Assembly: GCA_023391155.1 (NCBI GenBank)
Contig: JAEWBM010000168.1
Coordinates: 1-27,681, forward strand
DNA: 27,681 nucleotides
Direction: 5' to 3'
DNA from: Acidobacteriota bacterium
Lineage (GTDB): Bacteria; Acidobacteriota; Blastocatellia; Pyrinomonadales; Pyrinomonadaceae
The notes under the pieces were generated by a model that saw only the letters and a program-made list of their open reading frames with translations, did no database searches and was not told where the DNA came from. Positions 7,380-15,458 of the stretch are shown one piece after another. Made by a program: the position numbers and the translations under genes. Within the stretch, counting starts at the first letter, position 1, and every line of letters starts with the position of its first letter.

Positions 7380-7504
7380 TACTGCTCCTTTATAAATTGA
7401 AAATAAATCGCCACGATCCCGTTCGCTGAGAAATGAATAGTTGTATGAATAATCGAACCGTGGCCGGCTGCTGACTAAAACGCATTTCCAGTCAGGATGT
7501 TTCA

Positions 7505-7544
7505 CAAAAGTTCGGGCTCCGGAAATTATTTCCCGAAGCCCGAA
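7505..7544 (-). terminator. Hairpin terminator after the DUF4097 gene
   Basis: On the minus strand arms TTCGGGCT (7537-7544) and AGCCCGAA (7511-7518) pair perfectly. Inner GGAAAT/ATTTCC pairing extends the hairpin, and CTTTTG follows. It begins 13 bases past the stop codon at 7557. The U-run is short, so termination may be partial. Confidence 0.65.
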
Positions 7545-7556
7545 TATTGAACTCTA

Positions 7557-9380
7557 CTATTTACTACCGAGCGTTGCCGAGTCCCGCACAAGGATACGGC
7601 CCCCGTTGACCTCAAATTCCAGATGGTTCTTGCCGCTACCAATTGTTATTTCGCATGCTCCGCCGGCGTTTCCGCCAATGCCTTCGGTCTCAATGGCCGT
7701 GTTGGCGGTTATACGAACGTCGGCAGCGGGATCCAATGTAAGCGTCACATCGGCTGAATCCGATCGCGATGTAAGCCGCTCAAAGTCGCCTTCCAGGTAA
7801 ACGCTGCCATTCTCAGCAACGCTCTCGACCGAGCCCTTCATTCCGATCACCCGAACACGTGCATCCGCGGCATTGATCCGCAGCCGGCCCGAGACGTCCC
7901 TGATATCGATGGGCGCATCTTCACCAAAGACCTCCGTCTCGCCCGACGTCCCGCTTACGCGAATACGCGAATTTGACTTGACCGTAACCCGCGCGCCGCG
8001 AGGAACGTAAACTTCGATCCGCGAACCCGCAGCACCGGCAAACGGAAGAGCTTCATCGCCGTTTACCGTAAGTTCGACCGTGTCCTTCGAGACCTTTTCG
8101 GTAACCTTGGCTTCACCTTCTAATAATCGCCCTGTCCTTTCCGTCAGCACGTACCGGACCTCTTGCCTATCCCAGGTGCGGACCGAAACATCGCAATCCT
8201 CCGCGGTGATGTTCACACGAACATCGCTGTCAACCGGGAAAGTTTTTTCCTGCTTTTTCAGCATCGGAACGCTCGCGCCCCAATTCACGTTCGCCAAAAC
8301 GGCGAGGGCCGCTTTCTCACGCGCAAGCCCGGCTTGGATAAGCTCTTTCATCTTTTCCGGGTCCATATCGACCCGGACTCTTGCCAATTCCGGTTGAATG
8401 GCTTCCATTTGGATGCGGGCGGCCTCAAGTGCCTTTGCGGCTTCCTTTTCGGCCTCCTTCATTGACCGGGCGACCGACCGGTCGATGACCGGGGCTCGCC
8501 CGGGATCCCTTCCCGTCGAACCTTGCAGAAGGTTGATAGCAGGATTCGTTGGCCTCCCGTCATCGCGGCGTGTGATCGTTAGTGGGCCGTTCACGCTGTC
8601 GAGCTTCACCTGTACCTCGCCGCTTCCGATCCGGCCATAAAGATTGCGGCCGACATATTCTCCCTTCTTAATCGGAAGGCCAAAGTCGTTCGAAATATTG
8701 CCGTTCAGCGAATCCGCCTTTATCGTGGCATTTATATCCGAGGGCAAGACCAAGGCGATCGATCCGTTGACGGTGCTAAGATTCAGTTCGTTTTCGGCCG
8801 ACGTCTCTGTGATCTCGGCCCGCACCCGTCCGTTAACCGTCGACAGTTTCACCGATCCTTTTAGGTTCGTCGCGTTGATATCACCGTTGACTGCGGATAC
8901 CTTCACAGCATTCTCGAAATCGGAAACCGTAACTACTCCGTTTACCGTCGCGATCTCGTCAAGACGGGCACCGCGCGGAACGGAAAGCTTAAAATGTACT
9001 TCGACCCGGCGATTTCTATCGCGCGGCATTTGTGCGTTAAAGCGCGACCCTTTATGGTCGGCTCGCACCGACACGCGGTCGCCGCTTGCATCGACATCGA
9101 TCTCGACCTCCGCCAGGGTTTCAGCCGAATCGGCGATCTTGGTAGCCTCGATCCGAACCTCGTTCCGATCCCACGACTCTACCACCACGGGGCCGTTCAC
9201 ATTAGTAACGCTGACGCGCCCGTTAGGCGACAGCGGATATGTTTGGTCGAACTTTTCCGTTACATCCTGCTGCAAAACTGCCCGCTCTCTCGGGGCGGCC
9301 TGCTCGGGCGACGTCGTCGGCACCTCTGCATTCGAGGTGATAAGCAATCCGGTAATTAGTATTGAATAAAGCCAGCTCAT
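7557..9380 (-). CDS. Exported protein with two DUF4097-type domains joined by a helical linker
   Basis: A 607-residue protein starting at ATG 9380, with GGGAG about 10 bases upstream. A short signal peptide (MSWLYSILITGLLITSNAEV) precedes two DUF4097-type beta-repeat modules, at about residues 40-275 and 375-600. The first contains a ladder of similar turns (VNGPVVV, VNGVVTV, VNGDINA, VNGRVRA, VNGSIAL, LNGNISN, VNGPLTI), which suggests stacked beta-helix rungs. An Ala/Glu/Lys/Arg-rich segment at about 295-365 (SMKEAEKEAAKALEAARIQM) is predicted helical, possibly coiled coil. DUF4097 proteins are widespread and often adhesin-like or of unknown role. It is transcribed divergently from the PHP-glycosyltransferase operon, across a 235-base gap. 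Function is not assigned. Confidence 0.85.
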   Translation of the reverse strand: MSWLYSILITGLLITSNAEVPTTSPEQAAPRERAVLQQDVTEKFDQTYPLSPNGRVSVTNVNGPVVVESWDRNEVRIEATKIADSAETLAEVEIDVDASGDRVSVRADHKGSRFNAQMPRDRNRRVEVHFKLSVPRGARLDEIATVNGVVTVSDFENAVKVSAVNGDINATNLKGSVKLSTVNGRVRAEITETSAENELNLSTVNGSIALVLPSDINATIKADSLNGNISNDFGLPIKKGEYVGRNLYGRIGSGEVQVKLDSVNGPLTITRRDDGRPTNPAINLLQGSTGRDPGRAPVIDRSVARSMKEAEKEAAKALEAARIQMEAIQPELARVRVDMDPEKMKELIQAGLAREKAALAVLANVNWGASVPMLKKQEKTFPVDSDVRVNITAEDCDVSVRTWDRQEVRYVLTERTGRLLEGEAKVTEKVSKDTVELTVNGDEALPFAGAAGSRIEVYVPRGARVTVKSNSRIRVSGTSGETEVFGEDAPIDIRDVSGRLRINAADARVRVIGMKGSVESVAENGSVYLEGDFERLTSRSDSADVTLTLDPAADVRITANTAIETEGIGGNAGGACEITIGSGKNHLEFEVNGGRILVRDSATLGSK

Positions 9381-9455
9381 AAATATGGATCTCCCAGGGC
9401 CTGAATTACGAGAATTTCCCCTGTCTGCTGTTAAAACACCGTGAATTGATCTTTT

Positions 9456-9485
9456 GTGACAAAACTTTTCGCGTATTTATATGAT
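9456..9485 (+). promoter_or_regulatory. Candidate promoter for the PHP-glycosyltransferase operon
   Basis: GTGACA (9456-9461) and TATGAT (9480-9485) are separated by 18 bases in the divergent gap between the DUF4097 gene and the operon starting at 9616. The leader would be about 125 bases. Similarity to consensus is moderate and the surrounding DNA is A+T-rich, so this is tentative. Confidence 0.3.
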
Positions 9486-9615
9486 ATAAGATGTCAATAA
9501 GTCGGCAGGATTTCGCTGGCAACAACACCTGCCCGGCCGCCATCTGACACATTTACATCTCTTTTCAGATTTGTTAGCCTTTAACGTTTGATCGGCCCCA
9601 AAATCAGGCACTGCC

Positions 9616-10851
9616 ATGAACCTTAAAAACACTCGGCTTCACATACTCCGCGGAGCAAAAGATCTGAGCGGAAAAGCTCGGGTCGGAGTATCGTTGCATT
9701 GCCACACCGAGCATTCGCGAGAGATGCTCGATTTTGTCCCGCACTACGCCGAAAAACTTCCGATCATCAACTTTTTCTGGCGTCGCGAGCGTGACAATTA
9801 TCTAGAACGTGAAGGCAAGGGGTTGGATTTTTCCACCGCTTTTTGGTCGCCGCCGATGTCGCCGACTGCGGTTTATGGCATCGAATCGGAACAGATCAAC
9901 GCCGCCGGCCTGGATGCGATCGTCTCGGTCACCGATCACGACAGCATTAACGCCACCCTCAAGATCAACGAAACGGCCGAGAATCATAAGGCACCGATCT
10001 CGATGGAGTGGACAGTTCCCTTCGAATACGGCTTTTTCCACGTAGGTGTTCATAACCTTCCCAAGGCCCGAGCACAGGAGCTTACCGACACGCTCCTCAG
10101 TTACACTTTCGATGAGAAAAACCACACTCCCGAGCGGCTGACCGAAATGTTCGCTCTGCTCAATGAATTGCCGGGCGTTTTGGTGATCTTGAATCATCCC
10201 TTGTGGGACATCGAACTTGTAGGAAAAGAGCGGCATAATGAATTGCTCAAGCGCTTTATCCGGGCGAACGGCCGTTGGATCCATGCATTCGAGATTAACG
10301 GTTTCCGGTCGTGGTCAGAGAACAAGGCGGTGATCGAACTGGCTGAGGCCCTGGGGATGCCGCTCGTTACCGGAGGCGACCGCCACGGCTGTAAACCCAA
10401 TACGGTTATCAACCTCACAAACGCTCAGACCTTTGATGAATTCGCGGAAGAGATCCGCGTTGAGCGTCGCAGCGAGGTCGTGCTTATGCCCGAGTACGAA
10501 CAGCCGCTTCATTCGCGTCAACTGCAATCATTTGCCGAGATACTTCGTCATTATCCCGATTTTATTGAAGGGCGTCGCAGATGGTTTGACCGCGTTCACT
10601 TTGACATCGGCGACGGCCACGGGCTACGTCCACTCTCCGTTCATTGGAATAGCGGCGGCCCGGCATGGTTAAGAGTTGCTATCTGGACCCTGGGGGTTTT
10701 TGGTAGCCCGGCAATGAGGCCCGCGTTCCGGTTGGCACGCAAGAAAGAGGATCGCATCCCGAAGCAGCTCAGCAGAGCTATGTTCGGAATACCGGATATG
10801 CCTGAGTTAGAAGAGATCGCAATAAGCCTCTCGTCTGAAACGGCAGTTTAG
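9616..10851 (+). CDS. PHP-family metal-dependent phosphoesterase
   Basis: A 411-residue protein with PHP-domain metal-binding motifs: SLHCHTEHS (residues 26-34), VTDHDS (105-110), LNHPLWD near residue 195 and GGDRHG near 255. PHP enzymes hydrolyse phosphoesters with two or three metal ions. Extra features are an insertion between the first two motifs (residues about 40-95) and a C-terminal region of about 130 residues after the last motif, ending with AISLSSETAV. It is the first gene of a plus-strand set that continues with two glycosyltransferases. A role in making or trimming a phosphorylated sugar or lipid intermediate is possible, but this is inference. The stop is 105 bases before the next gene. 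The family assignment is strong; the substrate is unknown. Confidence 0.82.
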   Translation: MNLKNTRLHILRGAKDLSGKARVGVSLHCHTEHSREMLDFVPHYAEKLPIINFFWRRERDNYLEREGKGLDFSTAFWSPPMSPTAVYGIESEQINAAGLDAIVSVTDHDSINATLKINETAENHKAPISMEWTVPFEYGFFHVGVHNLPKARAQELTDTLLSYTFDEKNHTPERLTEMFALLNELPGVLVILNHPLWDIELVGKERHNELLKRFIRANGRWIHAFEINGFRSWSENKAVIELAEALGMPLVTGGDRHGCKPNTVINLTNAQTFDEFAEEIRVERRSEVVLMPEYEQPLHSRQLQSFAEILRHYPDFIEGRRRWFDRVHFDIGDGHGLRPLSVHWNSGGPAWLRVAIWTLGVFGSPAMRPAFRLARKKEDRIPKQLSRAMFGIPDMPELEEIAISLSSETAV

Positions 10852-10913
10852 CTTGTTGGCCCGCAATTATTAATAGGGGCGTTCTCCGGCCCTCCGAATG
10901 GTAAACCGAGTGC

Positions 10914-10930
10914 GGCGGTCTCCGACCGCC
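10914..10930. repeat. Short perfect inverted repeat in the PHP-GT4 gap
   Basis: GGCGGTC and GACCGCC flank a 3-base loop (TCC), preceded by AGTGC. It lies in the 105-base gap between the PHP gene and the first glycosyltransferase. There is no T-run after it, so it is not a clear terminator. It may be a REP-like element or an RNA-processing or stability hairpin. Confidence 0.5.
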
Positions 10931-10956
10931 AAATTACTTTCTGAACCGCATTATCT

Positions 10957-12183
10957 GTGAAAAGTCCGACCAGAATAGCTTTTTTCCCCGATTCATATTT
11001 GGAGGTAAACGGTGCGGCAATGACCTGTCAGCGGCTGACCGATTACGCCAAGCGAATGGATCGTCCCTTTCTGGTGATCCACGCCGCACCAAAGGCCGAT
11101 TCGTGGACCGACGGAAGCGTTGAGTTTCTTACGCTTAAACGCTCACCGCTCGCTATCAAACTGGATCAGGAACTGGCATACGACCCCCTATTTCAGCGTC
11201 ATACGAATCGTGTGTTGAGAAAGCTTATCGAGTTCAAGCCCGATGTCATCCACATCACGGGCATGAATGATGTAGGTATCGTCGGCGCATATCTTGCGTG
11301 GAAGCTGCAGATACCGCTTCTTGGCTCGTGGCACACGAACGTTCACGAGTTCGCGTCTCAAAGGCTCCGGCGCATGTTTCGCTTCCTCCCGGAAAAGGCT
11401 GTCGCCGGGATCTCAGACTTTGCGGAGAAACACATTCTGAGGGGCACCGTGCTTTACTACAAGATGCCCAAGGTGGTACTCGCCCCAAATCAGGAACTCA
11501 TCGACCTGATCGGCGACCGAACCCACAGGGCCGCCCGTCTTATGGCCCGCGGCGTCGATACACAGCGATACTCACCCGCAAAGCGGACGGTGACTGACGG
11601 AAAGTTCAGGCTCGGTTTTGTCGGCCGTCTTCGTGCCGAGAAAAATGTCCGCATACTCCCGCAGATCGAAAAGGCCCTGTTGGCCGACGGCCGCGAAAAT
11701 TTCGAGTTTCTTATCGTGGGCGAAGGCAACGAGCGTGAGTTTCTCGAAAAGAATCTTCAGCACGCAGAGTTTACCGGCTTTATCGCGGGCGAAGAATTGT
11801 CAACCGCCTACGCGAACATGGATGTTTTCGTTTTTCCGTCAAAGACGGACGCCTATGGAAATGTGGTTCAGGAAGCCGGGGCATCGGGGGTGCCTTCCAT
11901 CGTCACTGACAAAGGTGGGCCCAAGTATCTGGTCGAGCACGGCGAAACTGGCTATATCGCCAAGGACAATGACGAATTTCTCCGTTTTATCCGCATTCTG
12001 ATGGATGAGCCTGAGACACTCGATCGTATGAGAAAAGCTGCTCGTACAAAGGCGATGTTGAATTCTTGGGATTCCGTTTTTGCGGGAGTATTTGAGGGTT
12101 ACGAAGAAGCTCTTGAGGTTGCCGAACGTCAAAAGAAAGCGGCAGCATCGAACGGTTCCAACACAAGCGTTGCGGGGCCGTGA
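10957..12183 (+). CDS. GT4-family glycosyltransferase
   Basis: A 408-residue GT-B glycosyltransferase. The N-terminal domain begins RIAFFPDSYLEVNGAAMTCQ, and the acceptor-side region includes LLGSWHTNVHEFASQRLRR. The C-terminal donor-binding domain has GFVGRLRAEKNVRILPQIEK, FLIVGEGNEREFLEKNL, FVFPSKTDAYGNVVQEAGAS and GVPSIVTDKGGPKYLVEHGE, matching the GT4 nucleotide-sugar site. It resembles mannosyl- or glucosyltransferases acting on lipids, but the donor cannot be read from sequence. The start is GTG 10957, with no strong ribosome-binding site. The stop overlaps or nearly touches the next gene (GTGA at 12180-12183), which suggests translational coupling. It probably works on the cytoplasmic face of the membrane. 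Confidence 0.9.
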   Translation: MKSPTRIAFFPDSYLEVNGAAMTCQRLTDYAKRMDRPFLVIHAAPKADSWTDGSVEFLTLKRSPLAIKLDQELAYDPLFQRHTNRVLRKLIEFKPDVIHITGMNDVGIVGAYLAWKLQIPLLGSWHTNVHEFASQRLRRMFRFLPEKAVAGISDFAEKHILRGTVLYYKMPKVVLAPNQELIDLIGDRTHRAARLMARGVDTQRYSPAKRTVTDGKFRLGFVGRLRAEKNVRILPQIEKALLADGRENFEFLIVGEGNEREFLEKNLQHAEFTGFIAGEELSTAYANMDVFVFPSKTDAYGNVVQEAGASGVPSIVTDKGGPKYLVEHGETGYIAKDNDEFLRFIRILMDEPETLDRMRKAARTKAMLNSWDSVFAGVFEGYEEALEVAERQKKAAASNGSNTSVAGP

Positions 12184-12188
12184 CGACC

Positions 12189-12998
12189 ATGAACGATATC
12201 ACCTTTCAAGAGGCACAACGGGTCGAACCGGCCCCGTCTTACACGATCACCGATGCATTGGCGTCGCTATGGCGTGATCCCAGCCGTTTTATCCGTCACT
12301 GGAACTATAAGGGCGCGATCCTTAGCGGGGTGATGCGTGCCCCGATATTTCTCGTAACGTATCTCATCGGCAGAGAATCGCTTCGGCTCGCTGTAGGAGC
12401 CGCACTGGTTCAATTCGTTTTCCGATTTTTCTTCGCAGGTATCGGTGGCACCATCATCCAATCGCTCCGCCGCGTCGAGCCCGCATGGAAAGCGATCGCG
12501 GCCGTACTGCTTCTTATCCCGGCCATCAGCCATCTTTTTGAGTTTGCCGTCCAGGCCTCATTCGCGTGGGCGACCGGTACTCAGGATCAGACCGGGGGTG
12601 CGATACTGCGCTCGATCTGCGTTTCTATCATTTCTGCCCTGTTTACCATTTTTGCGATGCGCCGCGGCGTAATGATCGTCGGTGAATCGGAAAGCAAGTC
12701 TTTCATGAGTGACATTTCGCGACTGCCGCTCATCATCTTCCACTTTATTGCATTCATCCCTAACGAGGTGTCGTCCATGCTTCGCCGCGGAGCCTATCTG
12801 GCCGCACTATTGGCGATCATCGGATTTGGCATTTTTTCTGAGCTGATGGTTTGGGCCCTCACTAACAAAGCATATTGGACATACGGCGGCGGCCGATCAT
12901 ATCCCCTGATCAAATATTGGGGTGTCAACGGCATCATCCTGCTTTTGATCACCGTCTTCATTTCATGGATCGTCTACAATATGCAACGCAAGAGATGA
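12189..12998 (+). CDS. Polytopic membrane protein of unknown function
   Basis: About 269 residues with several hydrophobic segments: at about 43-60, 66-85 (LAVGAALVQFVFRFFFAGIG), 98-118 (AIAAVLLLIPAISHLFEFAV), 141-158, 179-196 (LIIFHFIAFIPNEV), 200-225 (AYLAALLAIIGFGIFSELMV) and 243-263 (NGIILLLITVFISWIVYNM). I do not recognise the family. It lies between two GT4 glycosyltransferases, with its start within a few bases of the previous stop and its stop overlapping the next start by four bases (ATGA). It could therefore serve as a membrane partner or transporter for the product of the operon. ATG 12189 is used here; GTG 12180, which would overlap the previous stop, is a good alternative. Confidence 0.75.
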   Translation: MNDITFQEAQRVEPAPSYTITDALASLWRDPSRFIRHWNYKGAILSGVMRAPIFLVTYLIGRESLRLAVGAALVQFVFRFFFAGIGGTIIQSLRRVEPAWKAIAAVLLLIPAISHLFEFAVQASFAWATGTQDQTGGAILRSICVSIISALFTIFAMRRGVMIVGESESKSFMSDISRLPLIIFHFIAFIPNEVSSMLRRGAYLAALLAIIGFGIFSELMVWALTNKAYWTYGGGRSYPLIKYWGVNGIILLLITVFISWIVYNMQRKR

Positions 12999-14368
12999 TG
13001 GAGACGACCCCGCACAGGCCAAAGACGGTCCACATCACAAACTATTATCATCGCACCTCAGGCGGTATCAGTACGTCTTTCAATAACCTGATGGCCGCCG
13101 CCGAGCGCCACCGGCGCCCGATGGCATTGATCGTACCCGGCGAAAAAGAAGAGGTCGAATGGGTCAACGAATTTGCCAAGATATACTTTGTTCCCGCCCG
13201 GTATTCGCCTATTTTCGACAAACGCTACCGCATCATTCTGCCGTGGCAATATACTTCCGAAGATTCGTTGATCCGACAAATACTACTGGAAGAAAAGCCG
13301 GACATTCTAGAGGTCACCGACAAATACACTCTAAGCATGCTCGGGGCCATGATCCGTTTGGGCAAGTTCAAACAACTTGGCCGTCCGATCCTTGTCCACT
13401 TTTCCTGTGAGCGAATGGACGACAATGTCGCATCGTTCGTCTCGGGCGGCCGGTTCGGCAAATGGCTCGCCCGCCGCGTGATCGGCAATTACACGATCCC
13501 GAGCTTTGATTATCACATCGCCAACTCTGCATACACCGCAGAGGAATTTGCTCAGTCGGTAAGCGAGCAGGAAAATCCACGCCGGTCGCGATGGTTCTTC
13601 AACCGGACCTGGCGATGGCTCCGCGGCCCGCGGGTTCCCATCGCGGAGCGGACATTCGTTTGCCCCCGCGGCGTAAATTCCGAGCAATTCAAACCGGATC
13701 GGCGTTCCGACGATGTCCGGCGCGAAATGCGCGATCGGGCGGGGGCGCCGGAGAATGCAGTCCTGCTTCTCTATGCCGGCCGCATCTCTCCCGAGAAGAA
13801 TATCGGCCTGCTCGTGGAAATGATGCGTGAACTCGCGTCCGACACCGAACGCGATTACCGCCTCCTTGTCGCAGGGGCCGGCCCACAGAGCGATTGGCTC
13901 CGGGAAGAGGGCGAGAAGGCGGCGGCGGGAAAGATAGTCCAGCTCGGGCATCTCGACAAGGAAACGCTGTCGAATTACTACGCGAACGCGGATGTCTTCG
14001 TCCATCCCAATCCCAAAGAACCGTTCGGAATAGCACCGCTCGAAGCGATGGCCTCGGGCGTCCCGACGGTGGCACCAAATGCGGGCGGAATACTCTCGTA
14101 TGCAACAGACGACAATGTCTGGCTGGTCGAGCCGAACGGCCCGGCATTTGCCGATGCGGTACGCGACGTCCTTTCCGACCCCGAGGCGGCCACGAAGCGG
14201 GTGGCAAATGCGTTGGCGACTGCCCGGGCCAATACGCGAGAGGCCTCGACGGACCGCTTGTTTGCTACCTATGACGAAATATACGAAGATTTTAAAAGGC
14301 GTCGCGAGCTTTTCACCGACAATGATGCAGCAGCGAAGTTCGATTACGCCGAGCTTGTAAATGATTGA
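12995..14368 (+). CDS. GT4-family glycosyltransferase
   Basis: A 457-residue GT-B enzyme. The N-terminal domain has VHITNYYHRTSGGISTSFNN, with the glycine-rich acceptor loop. The C-terminal domain has LLYAGRISPEKNIGLLVEMM, RLLVAGAGPQSDWL, IVQLGHLDKETLSNYYANAD and the E-x7-E region EPFGIAPLEAMASGVPTVAP. It probably transfers a sugar from a nucleotide donor to a lipid or growing glycan at the membrane. ATG 12995 overlaps the preceding stop by four bases. The long open frame upstream lies inside the membrane protein gene and is not part of this protein. Its stop overlaps the following permease gene by eight bases. Donor and acceptor are not predictable. Confidence 0.9.
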   Translation: MMETTPHRPKTVHITNYYHRTSGGISTSFNNLMAAAERHRRPMALIVPGEKEEVEWVNEFAKIYFVPARYSPIFDKRYRIILPWQYTSEDSLIRQILLEEKPDILEVTDKYTLSMLGAMIRLGKFKQLGRPILVHFSCERMDDNVASFVSGGRFGKWLARRVIGNYTIPSFDYHIANSAYTAEEFAQSVSEQENPRRSRWFFNRTWRWLRGPRVPIAERTFVCPRGVNSEQFKPDRRSDDVRREMRDRAGAPENAVLLLYAGRISPEKNIGLLVEMMRELASDTERDYRLLVAGAGPQSDWLREEGEKAAAGKIVQLGHLDKETLSNYYANADVFVHPNPKEPFGIAPLEAMASGVPTVAPNAGGILSYATDDNVWLVEPNGPAFADAVRDVLSDPEAATKRVANALATARANTREASTDRLFATYDEIYEDFKRRRELFTDNDAAAKFDYAELVND

Positions 14369-15458
14369 TCTTGTCCTCGCAAATCTCCGTGTGCGGCCTT
14401 TTCGCACGCTTATTAGCGTCGTCGGCGTTGCGCTCGGCGTCATCCTCGTGGTGCTCTTCACAGGCCTCGCCACGGGAATGACCAATGACATGGCCAAGCG
14501 GGCCGCGAACTGGAAGGCCGAGATCGTCTTCACCCGTTCCGGTGCGATGTCGCTCGACAGCTCAAATACTCCTGTGCAGACCGCCTATGCCGACCGCCTG
14601 ATGCAGATCGAGGGCGTTGCTTCGACCGTCCCGGTCATTCGTTACGTTACCGCGAATCCCAAAGGCCGCTGGGGTATACAGCAGATCGACGGCGTCGATT
14701 GGCAGCCGTTTGCCGAGATGAACGATATGCAGATCATTCAGGGACGCGCCCCTGCCGCCCCAAATGAGATCGTCGTTGATGAGCGGCAGGTCGAGGTGGA
14801 CAAGATCACGCTTGGCGATCCGCTCGAATTGTTCGGTCGCGAATATTCGGTAGTAGGGATCTTTGCGCCTCCGTCAGGCTCGCGCATCAAAATGTCTCTC
14901 GCCGCCATGCAGGAGGCTCTCGAGGCCGAGGGTAAATCAACTTACATCCTCGTCAAGGTCGCTCCCGGTGCCGACCCCGCGGCTGTCGCTGCACGCATCG
15001 ACGCCGAACTTCCGGGTAACAAGGTCCAACTCACCAACGACATGATCATCGACGCTCAGCAGCGGATCCCGGCGCTGGGCACGTTTCTGAACGTCCTGGT
15101 CGGATTGGGGGCTTTCGTCAGCACCATCTTCGTGCTGCTTTCGATGTACACAACGATCACCGAACGCCGCAAGGAGATCGGCATTCTCAAATCCCTCGGC
15201 GCTTCAAAGGCGTTCATTATCCGCGCGATCGAGGGCGAGGCGTTTATGATCGGCGTCCTGGGCGTGATCGGCGGACTTATCGCAGCGGTCGCCGCCGCCT
15301 TTGCTATCGGGGCCGCCTTTAATCTTAAATTTGAATTTAGCTGGGGGTGGATCCTTACGGCCGTCTCCATCGCCCTTGCCGGCAGCCTTATCGGAGCCCT
15401 TTATCCCGCTTGGCGTGCCTCTGCCATCGACCCCGTCGAGGTCATGGCCAACGAGTAA
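14361..15458 (+). CDS. FtsX/MacB-type ABC transporter permease
   Basis: A 365-residue permease with the MacB/FtsX layout. There is one N-terminal helix (RTLISVVGVALGVILVVLFT, about residues 15-34), a periplasmic domain of about 190 residues (including PVIRYVTANPKGRWGIQQID), then three helices at about 238-262, 290-320 and 330-352. The cytoplasmic signature ERRKEIGILKSLGASKAFII and the ending PAWRASAIDPVEVMANE are characteristic. Such permeases work with a separate ATPase to drive export or to relay force across the envelope. No ATPase gene is next to it: the following gene is on the opposite strand and abuts with no spacer. It overlaps the upstream glycosyltransferase by eight bases, so it belongs to that operon. 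Confidence 0.9.
   Translation: MIDLVLANLRVRPFRTLISVVGVALGVILVVLFTGLATGMTNDMAKRAANWKAEIVFTRSGAMSLDSSNTPVQTAYADRLMQIEGVASTVPVIRYVTANPKGRWGIQQIDGVDWQPFAEMNDMQIIQGRAPAAPNEIVVDERQVEVDKITLGDPLELFGREYSVVGIFAPPSGSRIKMSLAAMQEALEAEGKSTYILVKVAPGADPAAVAARIDAELPGNKVQLTNDMIIDAQQRIPALGTFLNVLVGLGAFVSTIFVLLSMYTTITERRKEIGILKSLGASKAFIIRAIEGEAFMIGVLGVIGGLIAAVAAAFAIGAAFNLKFEFSWGWILTAVSIALAGSLIGALYPAWRASAIDPVEVMANE

Noticed and set aside
7380..7505. N-terminal extension of the DUF5916 protein to 7505
   Set aside because: The extension would bury the signal peptide and lacks a ribosome-binding site, whereas ATG 7379 has AGGAG and begins the signal peptide.
8644..9369. 241-residue open frame antisense to the DUF4097 gene
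   Set aside because: Ser/Thr/Arg-rich shadow of the real gene, with no recognisable domain.
12875..12994. Upstream extension of the second GT4 gene
   Set aside because: It lies within the membrane protein gene in another frame. The ATGA overlap at 12995 is the natural start.
13331..14533. Long (400-residue) open frame antisense to the second GT4 gene
   Set aside because: It mirrors the codon pattern of the well-supported glycosyltransferase. Its Arg-rich, low-complexity translation shows no family motif.
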